This document shows, in pieces, positions 1 through 4,967 of a stretch of DNA of 5,005 nucleotides. Every line of letters starts with the position of its first letter. The first letter of the stretch is position 1. Position numbers and translations under genes: made by a program. The stretch is from Lentisphaerota bacterium. Lineage in GTDB: Bacteria; Verrucomicrobiota; Lentisphaeria; Oligosphaerales; Oligosphaeraceae. The notes beneath the pieces are model-generated. The model worked only from the letters and a program-made list of their open reading frames with translations. It searched no databases and was not told where the DNA came from. The stretch spans positions 1 to 5,005 of the forward strand of contig JAAZIY010000022.1 in NCBI GenBank assembly GCA_012800625.1. Reading direction: 5' to 3'.

Positions 1-250
1 GCTCGGCTCCTACGGAGCCTCGCTTACCCTGGGCTATATTAGGTTGCCCCTTCGGGGCACCAAATGGACTTAATCGCAGAAAAAAATTAGAATTTCTTCC
101 CAAAAATGCGTTTTTCAGGAGAATTTTGCATTTGTGGGTAACCTACCAGGCCCAATACTACGGGCAAATTCAGAATCACCTGATGAATTTTTTCGCAGAT
201 CCGAGCCGTTTTATCCTTAACGCAAGGGATCATAAAACTACTCATATATC

Positions 251-265
251 TGCGCCGTAGGCGCA
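251..265. repeat. Hairpin in repeat copy 1, 6-bp stem
   Basis: TGCGCC pairs with GGCGCA across the loop GTA. The counterpart in copy 2 (3353-3367) has a C-to-A change that breaks the innermost pair but leaves a 5-bp stem TGCGC/GCGCA. Confidence 0.6.
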
Positions 266-277
266 TAACCATGCTTA

Positions 278-299
278 ACCCCAGGCTTTAGCCTGGGGT
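278..299. repeat. Strong hairpin in repeat copy 1, 9-bp stem
   Basis: ACCCCAGGC (278-286) pairs with GCCTGGGGT (291-299) around loop TTTA. The same stem is present without change in copy 2 at 3319-3340, where the loop is TGAA (TTCA on the matching strand). No T-tract follows on either strand, so it is not a classical intrinsic terminator. Confidence 0.75.
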
Positions 300-319
300 A
301 AAGGCAGCCATCAAAACCG

Positions 320-336
320 GCGCCTCGTAGAGGCGC
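320..336. repeat. Strong hairpin in repeat copy 1, 7-bp stem
   Basis: GCGCCTC (320-326) pairs with GAGGCGC (330-336) around loop GTA. It is identical in copy 2 (3282-3298). A run of five T lies 14 bases downstream at 350-354, too far for a typical intrinsic terminator reading rightward. Confidence 0.75.
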
Positions 337-348
337 TACTATGCCCCC

Positions 349-364
349 CTTTTTGGACGGGGTC
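349..364 (-). repeat. Terminal motif of repeat copy 1
   Basis: CTTTTTGGACGGGGTC, the reverse complement of GACCCCGTCCAAAAAG. The same 16 bases occur exactly at 3693-3708 and, in the opposite orientation, at 4968-4983. It marks the end of the homology between the two long copies, which supports reading it as the element terminus. Confidence 0.8.
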
Positions 365-367
365 TAG

Positions 368-396
368 TTAGCATTTGCGCGGATTTTGCTTATATT
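368..396 (+). promoter_or_regulatory. Candidate sigma70-type promoter for the M18 aminopeptidase gene
   Basis: TTAGCA (368-373) matches TTGACA at four of six positions. TATATT (391-396) matches TATAAT at five of six, and the spacer is exactly 17 bases. It begins 3 bases after the end of repeat copy 1 and would give a leader of roughly 35 bases before the start codon. Similarity to the consensus is the only evidence, and promoter preferences of this organism are unknown. Confidence 0.4.
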
Positions 397-428
397 GTCA
401 GAATGCCTTGATTCACACTTAAGCTAAT

Positions 429-433
429 AGGAG
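429..433 (+). promoter_or_regulatory. Ribosome binding site of the M18 aminopeptidase gene
   Basis: AGGAG lies six bases upstream of the ATG at 440, an ideal spacing that supports this start codon. Confidence 0.7.
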
Positions 434-439
434 TAAATA

Positions 440-1891
440 ATGGCAGTCAAGAAGGTCAAATCCGGCGGCGCCGAGTTGTTTTGGCGGCGCGAGCAGGGCT
501 GGGACAAGCTGGCCCGTGGCGAGGAGAAAAAACTGGAGCGCTATTGCGCTGAATATATCGGGTTTCTGAGCAGCGCGAAGACCGAGCGCCTGGTGCATGA
601 TCATCTGCTGGAACTGGCCCTGAAGGCCGGCTTCAGGGACTTGGAGCAGGTCAATGCCGAGGGCGTCAAGCTGAAGCCCGGAGACCAGGTCTATCGCAGC
701 TACGGCGGCAAGACCATCATGCTTATGCGGGTCGGCAAAAAACCGCTCAGCGAAGGACTTAACCTGGTCGGGGCACACTCCGACTGCCCCAGGCTGGACG
801 CCAAGCCCAACCCGCTATACCAGGATGACGACTTGCTGCTGCTTGACACACATTACTATGGCGGCATTAGAAAATATCAGTGGGTTACCATACCGCTGGC
901 CATATACGGGGTCATTATCAAAAAAAATGGCGAGAAGGTACAGGTGGCCATAGGAGACCAGCCGCAAGACCCGGTCTTTGTTATCACCGACCTGCTGCCG
1001 CATCTGGAAATGGAGGGCGAAAAAAAGACCCTGGCTAGCGGCATCCCCGGAGAGGCGCTAAATGTGCTGCTGGGCAGCCGGGCGGCGGAGGACAAGGAAG
1101 ACGACAAGGAGGCTAAGGAAGCCAAGGACAAGGTCAAGCTGCGTGTTCTGAGACTGCTGCAAGAAAGATACGGCATCGAGGAGGAGGACTTGTTCAGCTC
1201 CGAGCTGGAGATCGTGCCGGCTGGCCCGGCACGCGAACTGGGCCTGGACCGCTCCATGATCTTGGGCTATGGACATGATGACCGGGTCTGCGCCTATGCC
1301 GGCGCCCGTGCTCTGCTGGACAGCGAGGCCGTTCCGCAGCGCAGCCAGGTGGCCCTGGTCTGCGACAAAGAGGAGATCGGCTCCTACGGCGCCACCGGCA
1401 TGGACTCCAGCTTCCTGGAAAACACCGTGGCCGAGCTGTTCGAGGCCTGCGGAGCCTACTGCGGGCTGAACCTGCGTCGCGCCTTGGAGCGCTCAAAAAT
1501 GCTCTCCGCCGACGTCGCCTCCCTGCATGATCCCGGCTTCCCCAGTGTCAGCTCCCCCAATAATATGAGTCGCATCAATTGCGGTCTGGCCCTGACCAAG
1601 TATACCGGCAGCCGCGGCAAGTCCGGCGCCAGTGACGCCAGCGCCGAGTTTGTGGCGCAGGTCAGAAAAATCTTCAACGACAAGCAGGTGCACTGGCAAA
1701 GCTGTGAGCTGGGCAAGGTCGATGTGGGCGGCGGCGGCACCATCGCGCACCTGATGGCCAGGCACGGCATGGACGTCATCGACTGCGGCGTCGGGCTGCT
1801 TAGCATGCACGCGCCCTGGGAAGTGGCCGGCAAGCTGGACACCTATATGGCCTACAAAGGATACAAGGCATTCCTGGAAAGTGATTTCTGA
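440..1891 (+). CDS. M18-family metalloaminopeptidase (aspartyl aminopeptidase family)
   Basis: The 483-residue protein has the normal length for peptidase family M18: cytosolic, dinuclear zinc enzymes that remove N-terminal residues, often acidic ones, from peptides. Expected metal-site residues are visible: H113 and D115 in GAHSDCPRL, the bridging Asp in YGHDDRVCAYAG (D270), the catalytic E311 and ligand E312 in CDKEEIGS, D358 in LSADVAS, and H457 in LLSMHAPWEV. YYGGIRKYQWVTIPLA (139-154) resembles, from memory, the clostridial/Thermotoga-type M18 branch more than eukaryotic DNPEP. A lysine/glutamate-rich stretch (about 217-233) interrupts the middle domain. After D358 the sequence reads SLHDPGF, where many relatives have HA-x-HPNY. 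No signal peptide or membrane segment is seen, so it should be cytoplasmic. The start is backed by AGGAG six bases upstream. The exact substrate preference cannot be read from the sequence. Confidence 0.93.
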   Translation: MAVKKVKSGGAELFWRREQGWDKLARGEEKKLERYCAEYIGFLSSAKTERLVHDHLLELALKAGFRDLEQVNAEGVKLKPGDQVYRSYGGKTIMLMRVGKKPLSEGLNLVGAHSDCPRLDAKPNPLYQDDDLLLLDTHYYGGIRKYQWVTIPLAIYGVIIKKNGEKVQVAIGDQPQDPVFVITDLLPHLEMEGEKKTLASGIPGEALNVLLGSRAAEDKEDDKEAKEAKDKVKLRVLRLLQERYGIEEEDLFSSELEIVPAGPARELGLDRSMILGYGHDDRVCAYAGARALLDSEAVPQRSQVALVCDKEEIGSYGATGMDSSFLENTVAELFEACGAYCGLNLRRALERSKMLSADVASLHDPGFPSVSSPNNMSRINCGLALTKYTGSRGKSGASDASAEFVAQVRKIFNDKQVHWQSCELGKVDVGGGGTIAHLMARHGMDVIDCGVGLLSMHAPWEVAGKLDTYMAYKGYKAFLESDF

Positions 1892-1913
1892 ACCATTGTG
1901 AAATAAGCGCTTT

Positions 1914-1943
1914 TTGCACGCCAAGACACACTAAGCCTATATA
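1914..1943 (+). promoter_or_regulatory. Weak candidate promoter between the aminopeptidase and oxidoreductase genes
   Basis: TTGCAC (1914-1919) and TATATA (1938-1943) are separated by 18 bases in the 95-base gap. Only the -10-like box is good. If real, the oxidoreductase gene can be transcribed separately; if not, it is probably read through from the aminopeptidase gene, since no terminator hairpin is visible in the gap. Confidence 0.2.
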
Positions 1944-1976
1944 CGTCCTGCATCGACAGTCTAATGGTACTCTGAT

Positions 1977-1981
1977 AAGGA
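1977..1981 (+). promoter_or_regulatory. Ribosome binding site of the oxidoreductase gene
   Basis: AAGGA ends five bases before the ATG at 1987. It fixes the start at the lysine-rich N-terminus rather than at an internal methionine nearer the Rossmann fold. Confidence 0.65.
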
Positions 1982-1986
1982 AGCTC

Positions 1987-3252
1987 ATGAGCAAGTCCAA
2001 ACCCAAGAAGAAATCCTCCGCGCCCCTCAGGCCTGCCAGCATCCCCAAGGGCGCCAACGACAAGATCAACCACGCCATTATCGGCCTGGGCAGCATGGGG
2101 CAGTCGCACCTGGGCTATGTGTTTGATGACCCGCAGGCCCGCCTGGTGGGGCTTTGCGACGTCTACGGCTCGCGAGTCGAGGCGGCCAAAGCCAAGAGCG
2201 CCGAGGCCGGTCAAGACTGCCGCGGCTACCGCGATTTCCGTGAGATGATAGACAGCGAGAGCATAGACGTTATGCACGTGGTCACTCCGCCTCACTGGCA
2301 TGCTCTGCAATGTATATACGCCCTCAATGCCGGCTGCGACGTCTGGGCCGAAAAGCCCATGACCCGCACCATCGGCGAGGGTGTCTGGGTGGTCGGGGCG
2401 GTGCAGCGCAACTCCCGCGTCTTTCGTCTTAACACCTGGTTCCGCATGCACTCCAAATTCTATGGACTGGGCACCGAAGTGGCCCCGCTGAAAAAACTCA
2501 TACAGAGCGGCGCGCTGGGCTGGCCGCTGACCGTGCGCCTTAGCGCACACACCGGATTCGCCTGGAAAGCATCCATGTGGATGGGAAAAACCGACCTGCC
2601 GCCGGAACCAGTGCCCGAAGACCTGGACTACGAGCTTTGGCTAGGCCCGGCGCCCTGGAGACCCTATAACTCGCATCGCTGCTCAGGCTCTTTCCGCGGC
2701 TACTGGGACTATGACGGCGGCGGACTGGCCGATATGGGACAGCATTACCTGGACCCGGTGCAGTACCTGCTGGACAAAGACGATACCAGCCCGGTGAGAA
2801 TAGAGGCAAATGCGCCCTGGCCGCAGCACCCCGACGCGGTGGGTATCTGGGGCCAGGTCTATATGGAATACGCCGACGGCTGCAAGATCATCCTCGAATC
2901 ATGCGAATGGGGCGAGGAGGAGACCAAGGGCAAGCCCTTTATCGAAGGGCCAGGCGGCAAGGTGTACAAGGATTTCCGCACCGAGCCAGGCTTCCTCGCC
3001 GAACTGGCCGCCAAGCTGCCGGAACCCGAGCCGCAGATCAGCGACTTCAATGTCTCAGTGCGCAGCAGAAAAAAATTCGCCTTGAACGAGAAAAACGGCT
3101 TTCGCAGTAATATCCTGGTACACCTGGCCAATTGCGCCATCAGAAGCGGACGACGGCTTACTTTCAATCCCCTGACGCTGGAGTTCGAGAATGACTTCTT
3201 TGCCAATTCGCTGCTGAACCAGCCCATGCGCCCACCCTGGTGCCTGCTCTAA
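1987..3252 (+). CDS. Gfo/Idh/MocA-family NAD(P)-dependent oxidoreductase
   Basis: The 421-residue protein is predicted to oxidise or reduce a sugar, polyol or related carbonyl compound with a bound nicotinamide cofactor. The N-terminal Rossmann fold begins around residue 28, with the dinucleotide motif GLGSMG (33-38). D58 at the end of the second strand (GLCDVY) suggests NAD(H) over NADP(H). VVTPPHWHA (98-106) and AEKPMT (121-126) follow; K123 is the expected catalytic lysine. In the C-terminal domain, DMGQHYLDPVQYL (249-261) supplies the H253 and D256 positions typical of the family, and the tail ends in the proline/tryptophan-rich MRPPW. Residues 1-20 are rich in lysine, serine and proline, without a twin-arginine motif or hydrophobic core, so this is probably a cytosolic member. 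The true substrate is unknown, and the aminopeptidase upstream gives no clue to it. The stop codon lies four bases before repeat copy 2. Confidence 0.92.
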   Translation: MSKSKPKKKSSAPLRPASIPKGANDKINHAIIGLGSMGQSHLGYVFDDPQARLVGLCDVYGSRVEAAKAKSAEAGQDCRGYRDFREMIDSESIDVMHVVTPPHWHALQCIYALNAGCDVWAEKPMTRTIGEGVWVVGAVQRNSRVFRLNTWFRMHSKFYGLGTEVAPLKKLIQSGALGWPLTVRLSAHTGFAWKASMWMGKTDLPPEPVPEDLDYELWLGPAPWRPYNSHRCSGSFRGYWDYDGGGLADMGQHYLDPVQYLLDKDDTSPVRIEANAPWPQHPDAVGIWGQVYMEYADGCKIILESCEWGEEETKGKPFIEGPGGKVYKDFRTEPGFLAELAAKLPEPEPQISDFNVSVRSRKKFALNEKNGFRSNILVHLANCAIRSGRRLTFNPLTLEFENDFFANSLLNQPMRPPWCLL

Positions 3253-3256
3253 AGAA

Positions 3257-3270
3257 GACATTGCCCAAAA
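3257..3270 (+). repeat. Degenerate left terminal motif of repeat copy 2
   Basis: GACATTGCCCAAAA corresponds to GACCCCGTCCAAAAA in the reverse complement of copy 1, with a few substitutions and one A fewer. The alignment then continues through the G-run into the conserved hairpin at 3282-3298. Confidence 0.55.
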
Positions 3271-3281
3271 GGGGGGCAGTA

Positions 3282-3298
3282 GCGCCTCTACGAGGCGC
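3282..3298. repeat. Hairpin in repeat copy 2, 7-bp stem
   Basis: GCGCCTC pairs with GAGGCGC around loop TAC. It is identical to the hairpin at 320-336 of copy 1. Confidence 0.75.
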
Positions 3299-3318
3299 CG
3301 GTCTTGATGGCTGCTTGC

Positions 3319-3340
3319 ACCCCAGGCTGAAGCCTGGGGT
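3319..3340. repeat. Hairpin in repeat copy 2, 9-bp stem
   Basis: ACCCCAGGC (3319-3327) pairs with GCCTGGGGT (3332-3340) around loop TGAA. The stem is unchanged from copy 1 and one loop base differs. Confidence 0.75.
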
Positions 3341-3558
3341 TAAGCATGGTTATGCGCATACGGCGCAAGTAGATACGATGTTTTGTAGTAAATTGTGCTA
3401 AAGATAAAACAACTTTTTTCTGCAGCATAATTCATCAGATGATTTTGATTTTGCCTGTAGTGTTGACCTTGGTTAGGTGCCCATAAAAGCAAAATTTTTC
3501 TGAAAAACGCAGTTTTTGGAAGAATATCTAATTTTTCTCTGAGATTCAGTCCATTGGG

Positions 3559-3573
3559 TGCCCCAAAGGGGCA
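3559..3573. repeat. Hairpin in repeat copy 2, 6-bp stem
   Basis: TGCCCC pairs with GGGGCA around loop AAA. Copy 1 (45-59) has the same stem, with loop TTC (GAA on the matching strand). Confidence 0.7.
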
Positions 3574-3584
3574 ACCTAATATAG

Positions 3585-3628
3585 CCCAGGGTAAGCGAGG
3601 CTCCGCAGGAGCCGAGCGACACCCTGGG
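3585..3628. repeat. Nested two-stem stem-loop in repeat copy 2
   Basis: The outer stem is CCCAGGGT (3585-3592) with ACCCTGGG (3621-3628), 8 bp. Enclosed within it is an inner hairpin, GGCTCC (3599-3604) with GGAGCC (3608-3613), around loop GCA. Copy 1 has the inner hairpin (5-19) and one outer arm (26-33); its partner arm lies beyond the window edge. Confidence 0.75.
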
Positions 3629-3648
3629 TAAAAGCCCCCCCCGAATCC

Positions 3649-3667
3649 GGCGCCCTGTAGGGGCGCC
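3649..3667. repeat. Hairpin near the right end of repeat copy 2, 7-bp stem
   Basis: GGCGCCC (3649-3655) pairs with GGGCGCC (3661-3667) around loop TGTAG. In position and sequence it mirrors the hairpin at 3282-3298 near the other end. Confidence 0.75.
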
Positions 3668-3670
3668 ACT

Positions 3671-3687
3671 AACGGCCTTTCGGCGTT
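3671..3687. repeat. Small imperfect hairpin at the right end of repeat copy 2
   Basis: AACG and CC pair with GG and CGTT around loop TTTC, leaving one bulged G (3675). It has no counterpart at the other end of the element. Confidence 0.45.
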
Positions 3688-3692
3688 ATGAT

Positions 3693-3708
3693 CTTTTTGG
3701 ACGGGGTC
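3693..3708 (-). repeat. Right terminal motif of repeat copy 2
   Basis: CTTTTTGGACGGGGTC, identical to 349-364. It is inverted relative to the degenerate motif at 3257-3270, giving copy 2 terminal inverted repeats. Confidence 0.8.
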
Positions 3709-3768
3709 AAAGTTAGCGCCTATAGGCATTGAGACGGCGATGAATTGTATTTTGCATACCCTATGAGT

Positions 3769-3774
3769 AAGGAG
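3769..3774 (+). promoter_or_regulatory. Ribosome binding site that decides the HEAT-like protein start
   Basis: AAGGAG lies six bases upstream of the ATG at 3781. The alternatives, TTG at 3745 and ATG at 3763, have no comparable site at proper spacing, and this site would fall inside their coding sequence. The 72 bases between repeat copy 2 and the start hold no convincing promoter: TTGAGA at 3729-3734 lacks a good -10 partner. Confidence 0.7.
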
Positions 3775-3780
3775 AGCGAG

Positions 3781-4941
3781 ATGTCGCAGAAAAGCGAAAA
3801 TTTGAATGAGCGGTCGGCCTGGGTCTTGGAGACCGCCTCCGGGCTGCTTTGGGCAAAGCCGGCAGTCGGCAAAAAGCTGGCAAAAAGCCTGCTCTCCCAG
3901 GCTGAGGCCTCCTTGAAGGCTCTTGTGCCGCGCCTTTCGGAGAGCAACGACCAGGCCGCCCAGGAGGCCTTCTTCGCCCTGGAGGGCATGGTCATACTGG
4001 CCGGAGCGGAAGACTTTGACCCCGAGCTGCGCAACAGCTTCGCCGTGGCGCTGGCCGACAGCCTGCCCAGCGCCGCGGACCACTACTCGCGTTCGCAGCT
4101 TATACGCTTTTTCGGCAGCCTGGGTGTAATCCCCAAGGCCCAGCTGGGATACTGGCTGAACCAGGAGGAGTATTTCGAGATTACCTTGCAGACTTTGGCA
4201 CAGGCCGGCGCCGAAAACGCCTTCGAGCTTATTCAAGAGAAAATGGCCGAGGCCGGACATCGGCAGTTCTGTGCCTTGGCCACGGCGATTTCACAGTGGG
4301 GGGAGGCCTACAGCATTGATGAGCAGCGCATGCAGACGGCGCTGGCCGAAGCCAAGCCCGAAGAGCTGCCCGGCCTCTGGCTGGCCTGCCTGCGCACAGA
4401 GCTGAATATCGTCTTCGACAGCATGATGGCCGCCTGCAAAGGCAAAAGCAAAAGCCTGGCAGCCAATGCCGCCAATATTCTGGCAGACTACTACTGCGGA
4501 CATGAGGAGCCTGGCTCCAACATCGACCTTGTTGACTGGCTCTATCATGATTATCCGGCGCCGGCCACCTTCCAGGCTCTGTATAAAACCCTGGAGCAAA
4601 TCGAGCCGGAGGCCATGCTGACTCTCCTGTGGGAGACAATTAAGCAGGGCGAGCCGCTCATGCTGGACAAGGCCTTCGAAATGCTGAGCATGGGGCCGCA
4701 GCTTCCTTTTAGCAGCGAATGCCTGCTGAAGCGCTTTGCCGACTTCAAGCCTGCGGACCTGAAGGTGAGGGCGCTGCGCCTGCTCGGCGAGAGCAAACAC
4801 CTGATCGCCAGGCCCTATGTCATGTCCTGCCTCTGGGACCCCTCAGCCGAAGTGAGGGCCGCTGCCGCCGAGGCCGCCGAAAAACTGCTGGGCAAGCTGC
4901 CCCAGGAATACGCCCTGGCCGCCGCAGTCTATAGAAAATAG
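3781..4941 (+). CDS. HEAT-like alpha-helical repeat protein of unknown function
   Basis: The 386-residue protein is almost wholly alpha-helical in character: leucine- and alanine-rich amphipathic stretches separated by short polar turns. The clearest HEAT-type unit is at about 328-370, with DLKVRALRLLGES followed by DPSAEVRAAAAEAAEKLL, the D-x-x-x-x-VR-x-x-A pattern of HEAT and PBS-lyase-type repeats. More diverged helical pairs seem to fill about 52-110 and 130-180. No enzyme motif, signal peptide, membrane segment or metal site is visible, so a cytoplasmic scaffold or protein-binding role is an inference only. I do not recognise a named family. It stands alone between two repeat elements. 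The 3781 start is chosen over the upstream TTG (3745) and ATG (3763) because of the AAGGAG six bases before it. A tetratricopeptide-like fold is a less likely alternative. Confidence 0.75.
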   Translation: MSQKSENLNERSAWVLETASGLLWAKPAVGKKLAKSLLSQAEASLKALVPRLSESNDQAAQEAFFALEGMVILAGAEDFDPELRNSFAVALADSLPSAADHYSRSQLIRFFGSLGVIPKAQLGYWLNQEEYFEITLQTLAQAGAENAFELIQEKMAEAGHRQFCALATAISQWGEAYSIDEQRMQTALAEAKPEELPGLWLACLRTELNIVFDSMMAACKGKSKSLAANAANILADYYCGHEEPGSNIDLVDWLYHDYPAPATFQALYKTLEQIEPEAMLTLLWETIKQGEPLMLDKAFEMLSMGPQLPFSSECLLKRFADFKPADLKVRALRLLGESKHLIARPYVMSCLWDPSAEVRAAAAEAAEKLLGKLPQEYALAAAVYRK

Positions 4942-4966
4942 CCTTCGCAGTTTTGCACACGAAGGC
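4941..4966. terminator. Hairpin at the HEAT-like gene stop codon, possible transcription end
   Basis: GCCTTCG (4941-4947) pairs with CGAAGGC (4960-4966) around a 12-base loop; the stem starts on the last base of the TAG stop. No T-tract follows on the forward strand, so it would be an atypical intrinsic terminator at best. It directly abuts the next repeat terminus at 4968. Confidence 0.3.
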
Positions 4967-4967
4967 A

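Larger units (their letters stand above)
1..364 (-). repeat. Dispersed hairpin-rich repeat element, copy 1 (truncated by window edge)
   Basis: This stretch has no supported gene and is almost entirely one repeat copy. Its reverse complement aligns end to end with 3257-3617, with about three quarters identity by eye over the core and much higher identity in the hairpins. It is given the minus strand because copy 2 is taken as forward. Visible parts in window order are a hairpin at 5-19 (GGCTCC/GGAGCC), a hairpin at 45-59 (TGCCCC/GGGGCA), an AT-rich core at about 62-250, hairpins at 251-265, 278-299 and 320-336, and the terminal motif at 349-364. By comparison with copy 2, about 90 bases of the other end should lie left of position 1. 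No transposase or other mobility gene is visible. It could be a MITE-like element or a structured intergenic repeat; the sequence alone does not decide. Confidence 0.85.
3257..3708 (+). repeat. Dispersed hairpin-rich repeat element, copy 2 (apparently complete, about 450 bp)
   Basis: It fills most of the 3253-3780 intergenic region. Positions 3257-3617 are the inverted counterpart of 364-1. Positions 3618-3708 supply the end missing from copy 1 because of the window edge. The left end carries a degenerate terminal motif (3257-3270) and the right end an exact one (3693-3708) in inverted orientation, so the element has terminal inverted repeats. In order it holds hairpins at 3282-3298, 3319-3340 and 3353-3367, an AT-rich core at about 3368-3550, a hairpin at 3559-3573, a nested stem-loop at 3585-3628, and hairpins at 3649-3667 and 3671-3687. 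No convincing target-site duplication is seen: AAAG occurs at 3251-3254 and 3709-3712 but is not flush with the left motif. No mobility protein is encoded. Confidence 0.85.

Noticed and set aside
87..272. Reverse-strand 61-codon frame inside repeat copy 1 as a small gene
   Set aside because: The matching frame in copy 2 meets an in-frame TAG eight codons after the equivalent ATG, so it is not conserved as a coding frame. No ribosome binding site is evident.
1..364. CRISPR array or tandem repeat
   Set aside because: The palindromes differ from one another in sequence and spacing; there are no regularly spaced identical repeats separated by unique spacers.
1900..1920. AAGCGCTTTTT as a terminator after the aminopeptidase gene
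   Set aside because: AGCGCT is a perfect palindrome with no room for a loop, so it cannot form a useful RNA hairpin despite the following T-run.
1852..2550. Reverse-strand 232-codon frame
   Set aside because: It overlaps the end of the aminopeptidase gene and the Rossmann domain of the oxidoreductase, both clearly recognised. It is a shadow frame with no recognisable domain.
3251..3712. AAAG/AAAG as a 4-base target-site duplication around copy 2
   Set aside because: The left AAAG is separated from the terminal motif by two extra bases, while the right one is flush. Four bases of low-complexity sequence can match by chance.
3340..4260. Long reverse-strand open frame of 306 codons
   Set aside because: Most of it lies antisense to the HEAT-like gene, which has a good ribosome binding site and coherent helical-repeat sequence. 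The rest runs through repeat copy 2. GC-rich coding DNA commonly leaves the opposite strand open. The part inside the repeat is discussed as a separate finding.
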